A stretch of 64,000 nt of DNA, taken from positions 1,984,001-2,048,000 of the forward strand of contig CBDBIU010000005.1 in NCBI GenBank assembly GCA_965206025.1, read 5' to 3'. Shown here one piece after another: positions 50,401 through 58,606 of the stretch; position 1 is the first letter of the stretch, and each line of letters begins with the position of its first letter. Both the position numbers and the translations under genes were made by a program. The notes under the pieces were generated by a model. That model was not told where the DNA came from and made no database searches. It worked only from the letters and a program-made list of their open reading frames with translations. The stretch comes from G963668345 sp965206025. GTDB lineage: Bacteria > Acidobacteriota > Terriglobia > Bryobacterales > UBA6623.

Positions 50401-50955
50401 ATGCATACGGCGCCTCGAACTTTGGTGGACGCGGCGCTTCGCGATCCAGGGGCTTTTGAAGGGATCGTCGACCGTCATAAGTCGATGGTCTATAGTCTCG
50501 TGCTGAATTTCTTTCAAAACCGCGCCATGGCCGAGGACATCTCCCAGGAGGTGTACCTAGAGCTGTACAAGAATTTGGATCGTATTCAGTCCGATCAGCA
50601 TTTGTCGTTTTGGCTGCGCCAAGCGGTTACCCGCAAGTGTATTGACCACACTCGACGGCTCAAACACCGCCGCTACCAGCCTCTTGAAGAGATCGTCGAA
50701 CCCGGCGTAGAACCCGAATCGGGCGATCCGTTCCTGGCGGCGGTCCTGCGCGGCAAGGTAGCCGCTCTGCCCGACAAGATGCGGATGGTCGTGTTGCTGC
50801 GATTCCAGGAGGACTTGAAACTGGCCGAGATCGCGGAAACTCTTGACATGCCGGTGAATACGGTAAAAACGACTCTGCGTCGAGCGCTGGCTCGCCTGCG
50901 GGAAAAGGTCCCGCATCTTGAGGCCGAGGTCTGTTATGGAACCGCTCGAACGTAA
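50401..50955 (+). CDS. ECF-type RNA polymerase sigma-70 factor
   Basis: The protein has 184 residues from ATG 50401 (GAAGGA upstream). Region 2 is in FEGIVDRHKSMVYSLVLNFF and AMAEDISQEVYLELYKNLDR. Region 4 is in LPDKMRMVVLLRFQEDLKLA and EIAETLDMPVNTVKTTLRRA. It directs RNA polymerase to an envelope or stress regulon. The gene overlaps the next by 20 bp, and that product is membrane-bound and probably the anti-sigma factor. It lies 25 bp after the broken esterase gene and could be read by transcription from there. Confidence 0.92.
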   Translation: MHTAPRTLVDAALRDPGAFEGIVDRHKSMVYSLVLNFFQNRAMAEDISQEVYLELYKNLDRIQSDQHLSFWLRQAVTRKCIDHTRRLKHRRYQPLEEIVEPGVEPESGDPFLAAVLRGKVAALPDKMRMVVLLRFQEDLKLAEIAETLDMPVNTVKTTLRRALARLREKVPHLEAEVCYGTART

Positions 50956-51286
50956 TCTGCGACGCCTGCTCGCCCGGCGCCCGCCCCCAGCCGGCTTTGC
51001 CGCCCGGGTGATGGCGAGCCTTGAGAACGCAGCATCGCCGGTCAAGCCGGCGGGATGGGCGATGGCCGCCCGGTGGCGCTGGCCAATGGTCGGCGCTCTA
51101 GCGGCCTCGCTGGCCGTGGGAGTTTACTTGCAGCAGCGCCGCGTCGAGATTTCACCAAGCGAAGTCGAACAAGCAGTTGCCGCGGAGCGGGCCGCCGAGG
51201 AACTCCTCATTTCTTTACAGATTGCCGGTACGAAGATCAACAAGGCTCGTGAGGCTGTTCTGCGGCGGAGGGGAGAATCGCGATGA
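50936..51286 (+). CDS. Probable membrane anti-sigma factor
   Basis: The 116-residue protein starts at ATG 50936. A basic cytoplasmic stretch (MEPLERNLRRLLARRPPPAG followed by FAARVMASLE) resembles the sigma-binding part of anti-sigma factors, although the zinc HxxxCxxC motif is absent. One membrane helix (WPMVGALAASLAVGVYL) and a helical outer part follow. Its overlap with the sigma gene and with the DUF4252 gene points to a three-protein switch. The assignment rests on context more than on sequence. Confidence 0.7.
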   Translation: MEPLERNLRRLLARRPPPAGFAARVMASLENAASPVKPAGWAMAARWRWPMVGALAASLAVGVYLQQRRVEISPSEVEQAVAAERAAEELLISLQIAGTKINKAREAVLRRRGESR

Positions 51287-51879
51287 TCAACCGAACGATT
51301 GGGCTTGTTGGCATGGCGGCTCTGGTTGGCGTGTCGCTGTGGGGTCAATCGAACGCCGAACTCGACCAAAAGCTCGAAAACCTCGAGGCCAAGGCGGACG
51401 AGGTAGTGAGCGTCAACCTGGACGGCAAGTCTCTAGCGCTCGGGCAGAAGCTGCTCGGAGTGCATCGGGGAGTTGGCGCCGGGGTGAAGAACTTGGTCAA
51501 GGGTCTGAAAGGGATCTACCTGCGGCGCTTCTTTTTCGCACGCAAGAAGTCCTATTCCCCGGAAGACGTGGCTCCCATCCGGGAGCAGTTGGAAGGCGAT
51601 GGTTGGGTTGAGATGATCGACGTCAAAGACCGCCGCAAGACGGAAACCGTGACGGTCTACTCGCTAACGAAGAACGAGGAGCTGGCCGGCGTGACCGTGC
51701 TGACCGAAGAGCCGCAAGAGGTCACCGTCGTCAACATTCTCGGCCCGGTCGATCTCGAGGCGCTCTCCACCCTGGGAGAACAGATGGGCATTCCGGGCAT
51801 GAAACTGGCCACGACCGAGCTGCCCAAGAAAAAAGTATTGGAACCGGGCTTGGTGCCCTCCGATTTGGTTCCCCGATGA
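51283..51879 (+). CDS. DUF4252 family exported protein
   Basis: The 198-residue protein begins at an ATGA overlap with the anti-sigma gene. Signal peptide (GLVGMAALVGVSLWGQSNAE), then the DUF4252 core: VNLDGKSLALGQKLLG, LVKGLKGIYLRRFFFARK, REQLEGDGWVEMIDVKD, and TEEPQEVTVVNILGPVDLEA. Family members are secreted or periplasmic, and this sigma/anti-sigma/DUF4252 order recurs in Acidobacteria to my knowledge. It may modulate the anti-sigma factor from outside. The last codons lie in a 38-bp tandem duplication that extends past the stop. Confidence 0.85.
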   Translation: MINRTIGLVGMAALVGVSLWGQSNAELDQKLENLEAKADEVVSVNLDGKSLALGQKLLGVHRGVGAGVKNLVKGLKGIYLRRFFFARKKSYSPEDVAPIREQLEGDGWVEMIDVKDRRKTETVTVYSLTKNEELAGVTVLTEEPQEVTVVNILGPVDLEALSTLGEQMGIPGMKLATTELPKKKVLEPGLVPSDLVPR

Positions 51880-51932
51880 GCCGGTTGCCGCACACCTCCG
51901 ATTTGGTTCCCCGATGAGCCGGTTGCCGCACA
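51857..51932. repeat. 38-bp tandem duplication across a stop codon
   Basis: CTCCGATTTGGTTCCCCGAT followed by GAGCCGGTTGCCGCACAC occurs twice with a period of 38. The first unit carries the final codons and TGA of the DUF4252 gene. The second is an untranslated spare copy. Confidence 0.9.
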
Positions 51933-52221
51933 CCACGGGTAAAAGCCCGTAGCGCAGGGCCGGGCGGTCGTTTTGCCCAGACCCGCGGTCTCTGATTCGG
52001 CGTCCCAAAACGACGTCCCCCCACTGTGCGGCAGCGTCCGCAGGACTGAGCGGCAACCCTCCCACGTCCGACTTTAGCGAGCCACGTGATTCGGGATGGG
52101 TCGTCTCCGCAGGATCTGTGCCAAACGGGTTCGGCACCCTTGTCCGACGTCCGAGCGGCGTTTGCGCGGCTTTCCGGGGCCGTTGCTAGACCAGCCGTTT
52201 TACGGCTGGGTGGGACGCCCC
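51933..52221. repeat. Left REP-type palindromes of the RAYT locus
   Basis: A hairpin CCAGCCGTTTTACGGCTGG at 52191-52209, and GCGTTTGCGCGGCTT at ~52159-52173, both have inverted partners on the far side of the transposase (52753-52771 and ~52786-52802). TTTAGCGAGCCACGTGATT at ~52073 is repeated directly at ~52824. Otherwise no gene. Confidence 0.7.
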
Positions 52222-52679
52222 TCACCCATCCCCTCTGGCAGCTCGTTTTAACGAGCTTTCTACCGCCTCCGTTTGCTCGAATCGCTGGTGGATCGTTCCC
52301 TGACCGTGATGCTGTTTCTGATTACGAACGTAGCCCACAACCCAGGGGAGATCTCTTGTTCCGAAGCTCACGATCCGTAGCCGGACTGCCACCCCAAGAT
52401 CTTGCGATTGGCGACCTGATGATTGATGTAGTGCGCACTGGCACTTTTTAGCTGACCGATCCAGTCGCTGACCAGCAGGGTCGGCGGAACGGTCACAGCC
52501 AGGGGAAGGTGATCGGCGGTGCCGCCCAGCGCGCGACAGATGACATGTGCTGTCTGTCGTATCCTCTGCTGCAAATACTCGTGAAGTTGTCGTTCGATGG
52601 CATCGACGATCACCGCGGCACGCTGTTTCGTGTGCCAGGTGATGTGCAGATTGATTTCCGAATAAACGTTCCGTGGCAT
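52222..52679 (-). pseudogene. REP-associated tyrosine transposase (RAYT, Y1_Tnp), inactive
   Basis: The frame from 52679 reads YSEINLHITWHTKQRAAVIV, then VICRALGGTADHLPLAVTVP and HYINHQVANRKILGWQSGYG, the Y1_Tnp fold of IS200-like and RAYT proteins. The reading ends at GS-stop (52368), but another frame continues VSFGTRDLPWVVGYVRNQKQ, then HHGQGTIHQRFEQTE to 52222, so there is a frameshift. The HuH metal site, normally DHVHLLV, reads DHLPLAV, losing one His. The gene is therefore dead in two ways. The flanking palindromes make it a RAYT with its REP partners, rather than a plain IS200. Confidence 0.8.
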
Positions 52680-53103
52680 GGAATTGGCATGGCTGAAAAG
52701 CCATCGTCGGAAGGCCGCTGAAGCGGCCTAGCATTCCGTGGGTTCCATTCTGCCAGCCGTAAAACGGCTGGCCTATTCTAAAATAAGCCGCGCAAACGCG
52801 GCTGGGCCATTCCGCGCCTGACTTTAGCAAGCGACGTGATTTGAGAATAGATTACCCGGGAGAGATAGACCAAACGGCCGCAGGTCTCGGCAACGGCGCC
52901 GAGCTCGGCGCGCTCTCCCGATCTTAAATCCGGTCTGACGTATTCAGCGGCAACCTTATTTCGTCCATCTCTATGGGACCTATTCTCTGTGCGATCCGGC
53001 GGGCGCTCGACCAGCGCCAACCCAACGGGTCCTGAACCAACCCCTGCCGGACTGGGTCCGTGAGCACCGACTTCCTACGAACGCATGTGTATCTTTTCGG
53101 ACT
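52680..53103. repeat. Right REP-type palindromes and spacer
   Basis: It contains the hairpins AGGCCGCTGAAGCGGCCT at ~52713-52730, CCAGCCGTAAAACGGCTGG at 52753-52771 and AGCCGCGCAAACGCGGCT at ~52786-52803. They are inverted partners of those left of the RAYT, apart from the first, which is new. From 52850 to 53103 no feature is supported. Confidence 0.65.
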
Positions 53104-54363
53104 TCAGTGCACCATCCGGGTCTTGCGGTTCATATAATCCATCAGCAGATACTCGCCGAGGTTGTAGGGCGTGGTGAAGTAGGCCTTGCCGCGACAGATC
53201 TCGGTAATTTTTTTGACGAACTGAACCAGAGCATAGTCGCGCGCCAACATGAAAGTGTTGATCAGGATGCCCTGCCGTTTGCATTTATGGACTTCTTCGA
53301 GCGTGCGGCTGATGACGAGCGGGTCCATGCCGAAGGGGTTCTTGTAGATGCGTCCATCGTCGAGGGTGAGCGCGGAGGGCTTCCCGTCGGTAATCATGAT
53401 GATCTGACGCATGTCCTTGCGCTGCCGGTTGAGAATTCGCTGGGCGAGGATGAGCCCCTGGCGCGTGTTCGTATAGAAGGGACCCACCTGGACGCGCGCC
53501 AACTCCGACAGGGGCATTTCTTCCGCCGAGTCATGAAACAGCACTAGGGACAAGCTGTCCCCCGGATACTGGGTCCGCATCAGGTGGGAGAGCGCCAGAG
53601 CGACCTTTTTTGCCGGTGTAAAGCGGTCTTCGCCGTAGAGGATCATGCTGTGGCTGCAATCGAGCATGAGCACCGTGGCGCAGGAGCTCTGATAATCGGA
53701 TTGGCGAACCATCAAATCCGAATATTCCAGGTTGAGCGGACTGCTGAGACCCTGGCGCCGGATAGCTTGAAACAGCGTTTCGTTCACGTCGAGATTGAGG
53801 TTGTCGCCGAACTCGTAGGGTTTGGAGGATCCCGAGGTTTCGACGCCGGTCGCCATCTCCCGTGTGTCATGGGCGCCGAAGCTAGCCTTACCCAGCGACC
53901 CCAGCAGATCCTTGAGGGTCTTGTAGCCGAGGAAGTCGACGCCTCGTTCGCTCAATTGGAATCGTACGGAGGTGCGCTCGAGGTTGGGGTCGATCGAGCC
54001 GGTCGGATTCTCCCGCGGACGCTCCGGGCGGGCCTGATCGCTCGACGAGACGGTGATGTAGCCTCCCTCGGCCAGGCTTTCCGTGAGCCGGTCGACGAGT
54101 TGCTGCATCTGCTCAGGCGACATTTGCCGCAAGCGCTCCATCATCTCTTCGATCTCTTGGTCGCCGAAAAGCTCTCCCCCCTCCAGCGCCTCTCGGATCA
54201 CGTCCTGGAGATCATCGAGGTTTTGCGGATCCATGTCCGAGAGATCGAAGAACTGCTGCTCAAACCCGCTACGCAGAAAGAGGTCCGCCAAGGCGCGCAT
54301 CAGATCTTCCGCGGTGATACCCAACTCGTCCCCGGTATATCGCGAGTAGTTGACGGATTTCAT
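53104..54363 (-). CDS. VWA-domain protein, partner of the MoxR-like ATPase
   Basis: The protein has 419 residues from ATG 54363 (MKSVNYSRYTGDELGITAED). An upstream start adds 23 residues without homology. The N-terminal half is acidic and helical (MMERLRQMSPEQMQQLVDRL). The C-terminal von Willebrand A domain has the metal site DxSxS in VLMLDCSHSMILYGEDRFTP, a threonine at FYTNTRQG and the Asp in IIMITDGKPSALTLDDGRIY. With the AAA+ protein encoded just upstream it resembles chelatase or MoxR-VWA chaperone pairs that insert metals or remodel complexes. The target is unknown. It is probably cytoplasmic. Confidence 0.9.
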   Translation of the reverse strand: MKSVNYSRYTGDELGITAEDLMRALADLFLRSGFEQQFFDLSDMDPQNLDDLQDVIREALEGGELFGDQEIEEMMERLRQMSPEQMQQLVDRLTESLAEGGYITVSSSDQARPERPRENPTGSIDPNLERTSVRFQLSERGVDFLGYKTLKDLLGSLGKASFGAHDTREMATGVETSGSSKPYEFGDNLNLDVNETLFQAIRRQGLSSPLNLEYSDLMVRQSDYQSSCATVLMLDCSHSMILYGEDRFTPAKKVALALSHLMRTQYPGDSLSLVLFHDSAEEMPLSELARVQVGPFYTNTRQGLILAQRILNRQRKDMRQIIMITDGKPSALTLDDGRIYKNPFGMDPLVISRTLEEVHKCKRQGILINTFMLARDYALVQFVKKITEICRGKAYFTTPYNLGEYLLMDYMNRKTRMVH

Positions 54364-54634
54364 CGGCTCGCACACGGGGCGGCGACCATAGCCGCTTGGG
54401 GCCCCTCTAAAACCTAGTCCGGCATTTCGCAAATCCAGTTACGCAAGATGGCCAATGGCGGGCGCGATTCATCGCGCCCCTACTGACGGGCTTGCGCATC
54501 ACACGTTTAAGCATAGGGGCGCCATTCATTGCGCCTGAGCCGAGGATCCACAATACATCGGCATCACACACCCAAGCGCAATCACGGTTTGCGGGGACAG
54601 CGCCCCCCCGAAAATTCTCGCTGAGGAAGGCGGG
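54364..54634. repeat. Spacer with GGCGCGATTCATCGCGCC hairpins
   Basis: The hairpin GGGCGCGATTCATCGCGCCC lies at ~54455-54474. A degenerate partner GGGGCGCCATTCATTGCGCC lies at ~54516-54535. The same hairpin recurs at 56396, 61600 and 63708. It may stop or separate transcripts between the AAA+ and VWA genes. Confidence 0.6.
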
Positions 54635-56134
54635 CTAATTATATTGCCCGCCCGCTCCTCGAACAGGAATCTCCCGCGGCTCGCTGGCCTCGCGTTTTTT
54701 CTGCTGCGCGACGTAGCCCAGTTCTTCATTGCGGTTGATGCGACGGTGCGCGTAGAGTCCATCGAGTAGGAACTCCGCGAACGCGGCTTGCACCTCGGGC
54801 CGCTTTCGTTTGTCCTCCGCAATGGCGGAAGCGGTCTCTAGTAAACCCTGGATAGCTTTCAAACGCTCGACGACCTTCGCAGCGGGCTCGCCCTCGGGGA
54901 CCTTGAGCGTGCCTCCCAACTCGAACCACTGTACGATCTGGGACACGCCAGCCTCGGAAAAGTAGCGATCGTAAACCTTGGCCACGGCCAAGCGAATCAA
55001 ACCTCGCGCGACGTTGTCGGCGCCTCGAAGCTCTCCTTCGTATTCGAGTTCAAACTTGCCCGTGATCGAAGGCAGCGACGCATAAACGTCACTCACCCGG
55101 GGAACGACGAGCTTTTCCTTGCACAGCAGCGCGCGCCGCTCGGCGTTCGAGATGACGTTTTCCATGCAGGAAATCGGCAGCCGCTGCGAAACACCTGACC
55201 GGCGGTCGATCTTTTTTTCCTGACGCGCCACGAAAGCGATCGTTTCCACGATCTCGCGGATAAAAGCCGGCACGAAGGTTTTCGTGCGCTCCCCGGCTCG
55301 GTCGCTCCATGCCTCTTGGCGGGTAATCGCCATCCCCTCCTCGACGCTCAGCGGGTAGTGCGTGCGGATTTCGCTTCCGATACGGTCTTTCAAAGGAGTG
55401 ATGATCTTGCCGCGGGCCGTATAGTCCTCCGGGTTAGCCGTGAACACCAACATCACATCGAGCGGCAGCCGGACGGGATAGCCTTTGATCTGGACATCTC
55501 CCTCCTGCATGATATTGAAAAGCCCCACTTGGATTTTCCCCATCAGGTCGGGCAGCTCGTTGATGGCAAAGATCGCGCGATTGGCGCGGGGCAGCAATCC
55601 GAAATGGATGGTCAGCTCGTCCGAGAGGTCGTGCCCGCCGCGAGCTGCTTTGATCGGGTCCAAATCTCCGATCATATCGGCGATGGTGACGTCGGGGGTG
55701 GCCAGCTTTTCGACGAAACGTTGCTCGGGGGCGAGGTAGGCGATCGGCGTGTCGGCGGCTTTTTCCTTGACAATCATTCGTCCCGTCCGCGACAGCGGAG
55801 CATAGGGGTTGTCGTTGATTTCGCTGCCGGCGATGTAGGGCAGGAGAGGATCCAACAGCGACGTCAGTTGCCGCAAGATACGACTTTTCGCCTGGCCGCG
55901 AAGTCCCAGCAAGATAAAGTTGTGACGGGAGAGAACGGCGCTGACGATTTGTGGAATTACGGTGTCGTCGTAACCCACGATGCCGGGGAACAGCGTTGCT
56001 CCGCTCCTCAAACGGCTAATCAGATTGGTTCGCAGCTCATCTTTGACCGAACGCTCGCCGATGCGTTTCTCGGAAAACTCGCGGCTCCTCCGGAGTTCGC
56101 CTAGGGTGCGAGGAAGATTTTCAGGATCGGACAT
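54635..56134 (-). CDS. MoxR/ChlI-type AAA+ ATPase
   Basis: The protein has 499 residues from ATG 56134 (MSDPENLPRTLGELRRSREF). Walker A is FILLGLRGQAKSRILRQL, a G-x-x-G-x-x-K-S form, and Walker B is RAIFAINELPDLMGKIQVGL. Sensor 1 is VMLVFTANPEDYTARGKIIT. The insert IQVGLFNIMQEGDVQIKGYP is the ChlI/MoxR hairpin. The C-terminal ~150 residues are helical. The VWA gene lies 271 bp downstream. The pair probably works as an ATP-driven chaperone in the cytoplasm, with ATPase rings loading the VWA subunit. No substrate protein is evident nearby. Confidence 0.92.
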   Translation of the reverse strand: MSDPENLPRTLGELRRSREFSEKRIGERSVKDELRTNLISRLRSGATLFPGIVGYDDTVIPQIVSAVLSRHNFILLGLRGQAKSRILRQLTSLLDPLLPYIAGSEINDNPYAPLSRTGRMIVKEKAADTPIAYLAPEQRFVEKLATPDVTIADMIGDLDPIKAARGGHDLSDELTIHFGLLPRANRAIFAINELPDLMGKIQVGLFNIMQEGDVQIKGYPVRLPLDVMLVFTANPEDYTARGKIITPLKDRIGSEIRTHYPLSVEEGMAITRQEAWSDRAGERTKTFVPAFIREIVETIAFVARQEKKIDRRSGVSQRLPISCMENVISNAERRALLCKEKLVVPRVSDVYASLPSITGKFELEYEGELRGADNVARGLIRLAVAKVYDRYFSEAGVSQIVQWFELGGTLKVPEGEPAAKVVERLKAIQGLLETASAIAEDKRKRPEVQAAFAEFLLDGLYAHRRINRNEELGYVAQQKKREASEPREIPVRGAGGQYN

Positions 56135-56543
56135 GGGCCTAACTTGGGTTATACCGGGCGCCACGGTTCGGGTGCCGGATTCCGCGCCGCAACGGTTATT
56201 GTAGCGCGCCGCCCGGCGCGGCGATGGGAGCGATTTTGCACCCGGCGCGGCCCGGGCCCAGGTCCGATTGCGGCCGCGGGCGAGTCTGGGATGGCGGGCA
56301 TTTGGCGAGTGCTGCCTGCGTTAGCGGGCGCTACAAGAAAAGCGGGCGTAATGCCGTTGCGTACATCGCCCAGCGAAAACTATATCGGCAGGCGGGCGCG
56401 ATTCATCGCGCCCCTACATCCCCGAGGGCGGGCTTCTGCTTCCGTCCCCGCCGGCTGCCGGCGAGAAAGCGGACTGGCTGCTAGTCTTGTCCCTATCCCG
56501 GCCGCGCTGCGCTCCGCCGCCCGGCCATGATAGTTTGGAGGGA
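56135..56543. repeat. Intergenic region with an ~80-bp composite repeat
   Basis: At 56393-56472 lies GGCGCGATTCATCGCGCCCC then TACATCCCCGAGGGCGGGCT, ending with a degenerate GGCGAGAAAGCGG. The same arrangement is at 61597-61681 and, inverted, at 63651-63731. The rest is GC-rich spacer. The TrmB gene start (GTG 56544) has GGAGG just upstream. Confidence 0.65.
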
Positions 56544-57341
56544 GTGAACCTTGAGGCGGAAGCGCGGCGACTGCAACAGCTCGGCCTCAACGCCTACGAA
56601 TCACGAGTCTACCTGGTTCTGATCGGGCATTCCCGTTTTAAGGCGCTTGAAGTCGCCGGGCGCGCCCGCATCCCTCGGCAGAAGATTTACGAAGTCCTCG
56701 ACAGTCTGATTGAGAAGGGCTTTGTCCGCGTGGTGCAGGGCAAGGCGAAGGAGTTTTCCGCGGTCGAACCCAAGATGGCTTTACAGAGCTACTTGACGCG
56801 CCGGCGCGAAACCTTCGAGCGCGAATGGCACGACCGGCAGAGCCTGTCGGCGGAACTCAGCGCCGACCTTGCGGCTGTTTTCGCCGAAGGCGGCCAGGGG
56901 CAGGGCCCGCTTGACTATCTCCGGATCGTCGCCGACACAGGTCAAATCGCCGAGGAGTACCGCCGGCTACTGGTGCAGAGCGAAAAGGAATACTTGGAGT
57001 TTGCTCGCCCGCCGTACGCCGTCGACCCCGTGGAAGAACCGATGATCGAGCAGTTGCTTGAAAAGGGGACCCGCTGCCGGCTGCTGTATGAATCGCGAGG
57101 CCACAAGGCGGACCAGCGCGCGCAACTAAAACTGCTCCACAAGGCCGGGGCTGAGGTTCGATTGGCCTCTGAACTACCCATCAAGTTGGCGGTCTTCGAC
57201 AACCGCCGGGGCATGATATCGCTGGACGACCCTGTGGTCGGCCACACCCAGATCACGGCCCTGGTCTTCGAGCACGAGAGGCTCGGCGCGGCGATGAAGA
57301 GCCTGTTTCAGGATTTCTGGAAACGCGGCGTCGCGCTCTAG
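56544..57341 (+). CDS. TrmB-type transcriptional regulator
   Basis: The protein has 265 residues, taking GTG 56544 (GGAGG is 3-4 bases away). TTG 56538 is possible. The winged helix-turn-helix is RLQQLGLNAYESRVYLVLIG with ALEVAGRARIPRQKIYEVLD and SLIEKGFVRVVQGKAKEFSA, the standard TrmB pattern. A coiled segment and a C-terminal effector-like domain follow (EEYRRLLVQSEKEYLEFARP, CRLLYESRGHK, ITALVFEHERLGAAMKSLFQ). TrmB proteins in other bacteria and archaea sense sugars, but no sugar gene is adjacent. Its TAG stop coincides with an intergenic repeat end. Confidence 0.9.
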   Translation: MNLEAEARRLQQLGLNAYESRVYLVLIGHSRFKALEVAGRARIPRQKIYEVLDSLIEKGFVRVVQGKAKEFSAVEPKMALQSYLTRRRETFEREWHDRQSLSAELSADLAAVFAEGGQGQGPLDYLRIVADTGQIAEEYRRLLVQSEKEYLEFARPPYAVDPVEEPMIEQLLEKGTRCRLLYESRGHKADQRAQLKLLHKAGAEVRLASELPIKLAVFDNRRGMISLDDPVVGHTQITALVFEHERLGAAMKSLFQDFWKRGVAL

Positions 57342-57445
57342 TGGGCTTTTCTCACCACGTGACGAGCGCCACCATCTTCCCCTCGCACCATTATGGACGG
57401 CTCCTGTAGAATCACGGATGGGGCATCCTTTCCTAACAAACCGGT
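57339..57445. repeat. Repeat end and spacer before the barrel gene
   Basis: It begins TAGTGGGCTTTTCTCACC and continues ACGTGACGAGC, a degenerate repeat end fused to the TrmB stop codon. No gene is supported between it and the barrel start. Confidence 0.6.
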
Positions 57446-58120
57446 TTGAAGAGCAGATTCCGAGCCGCTGGCGTCATCGTTTGGCTGTGCTGGCCTCCCC
57501 TGGTCGCCGCGCAGAGCTCCTATTTTGCCGGCGTCCAGGGTGGGATCTCGACATTGTCGGCCGACGGCAGGTCTGTGACGAACCAGACATCGAGCGACAT
57601 TTCGCTTTACAAGCCGGAAAACGGTCCTACTTTTCGGGTTTTTGCGGGATGGCACCTAACCGATTACGTCAGCGTTGAAGCGAATTACGGGTGGAACCGA
57701 AACTCGCTTACTCTGACCACGTCACAATCGTCCAAGGCCACAAATGTCTTCTACGAACAATCGCGCCGAGCGTCGCAGCACAGCGTCCTAGGAGAGTTTC
57801 TGGTCTATTTCCGCAGCCGCAAGAACCGCGTGCGGCCCTACCTGTCGGTCGGAGGCGGCATGGTCCATGTCGCTAGCGCGCAGGCGAGCATAGGGCAGGT
57901 CGTTGGGGCGTTCACTCTCGCCCCGGGGGAGTTCAGCTCGACCGAACCTGCTCTACGAGTCGCCGTCGGCATGGACGTGTCTGTGAAAGGGGGTTGGGCG
58001 TTCCGTTTCACTTTTAGCGAAACGATTCGCCAGAACGCCATCAGCGCGCAGTTGAGACCGCCGGGCGAACGCAACTTGGCGAACTTTCAGAACCTCTTCG
58101 GAGTCGTGAAGTACTTCTGA
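57446..58120 (+). CDS. Outer-membrane beta-barrel protein
   Basis: The 224-residue protein starts at TTG 57446, with a signal peptide (MKSRFRAAGVIVWLCWPPLV ending AAQ). Alternating hydrophobic strands fit an eight-stranded barrel of the OMP_b-brl type: YFAGVQGGISTLSADG, FRVFAGWHLTDYVSVEANYG, SVLGEFLVYFRSRKNRVRPY and LRVAVGMDVSVKGGWAFRFT. The last residue is Phe (VVKYF), the normal signal for outer-membrane assembly. Pore or enzymatic function is unknown. The start codon is uncertain, as no good ribosome-binding site is seen. Confidence 0.85.
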   Translation: MKSRFRAAGVIVWLCWPPLVAAQSSYFAGVQGGISTLSADGRSVTNQTSSDISLYKPENGPTFRVFAGWHLTDYVSVEANYGWNRNSLTLTTSQSSKATNVFYEQSRRASQHSVLGEFLVYFRSRKNRVRPYLSVGGGMVHVASAQASIGQVVGAFTLAPGEFSSTEPALRVAVGMDVSVKGGWAFRFTFSETIRQNAISAQLRPPGERNLANFQNLFGVVKYF

Positions 58121-58255
58121 CCCTTCTTCGAGCCTCTTCCCGCGCCGTGGTGAAAAGTGCGGGTTAGCTCCCATGCTCGTCACTTAACAACGTTTTAGCC
58201 CCAACGGGGGCTAACTTGCCGTTAAGTCACTCGTATTGGGGCTAGCTCGGCTAGA
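58121..58255. terminator. Convergent-gene spacer with hairpin
   Basis: The hairpin TTAGCCCCAACGGGGGCTAA at 58195-58214 lies between the barrel gene and the opposite-strand Cys-rich gene and could end transcripts from both sides. No T-run follows, so rho-independence is doubtful. A repeat end (GGTGAAAAGTGCGGGTTAG) lies at 58149-58167. Confidence 0.45.
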
Positions 58256-58606
58256 TCATGCCTTCCGGAAGCCGACGTAGGGACAGTTGTTCCAATAGAT
58301 GGGCGCGTTCTCCATCTTTTCCGCAAGCACCCGCGCGTGACAGACGCCGCAGCAGTTGAACGATTGCGCCTTTTTTCCAAGAGGAAGAATCTGAACCAGC
58401 TTTTCGAACACGCAGAGACCACGAGCGGCCAGCTTCGTCTCCGATAAGCTCAACAGGGGCCCGGATTCCTGCTGGCGCCGCAGCAGTGCTGAATAGATAT
58501 TCGCCTTCAAATAAGAAGGAGCAGGCGGTCCCCCGGCCTCGCCGGTTTCCAGCCTTTGAGCAAGCGTTTCGAGCTGATGCTCGTCCGATGGAAGGTTATC
58601 GTTCAT
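58256..58606 (-). CDS. Cys-rich protein paired with an ECF sigma factor
   Basis: The 116-residue protein starts at ATG 58606, overlapping the sigma gene by 11 bp, so the two are translated together. It has an N-terminal helix (DEHQLETLAQRLETGEAGGP), a segment with SYLKANIYSALLRRQQ, then conserved cysteines: GLCVFEKLVQILPLGKK, SFNCCGVCHARVLAEKMENA and YWNNCPYVGF. The CC..C..H arrangement resembles a zinc or haem-type site. By position it is likely the anti-sigma or redox-sensing partner of the sigma factor, but no named family is recognised. Confidence 0.75.
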   Translation of the reverse strand: MNDNLPSDEHQLETLAQRLETGEAGGPPAPSYLKANIYSALLRRQQESGPLLSLSETKLAARGLCVFEKLVQILPLGKKAQSFNCCGVCHARVLAEKMENAPIYWNNCPYVGFRKA

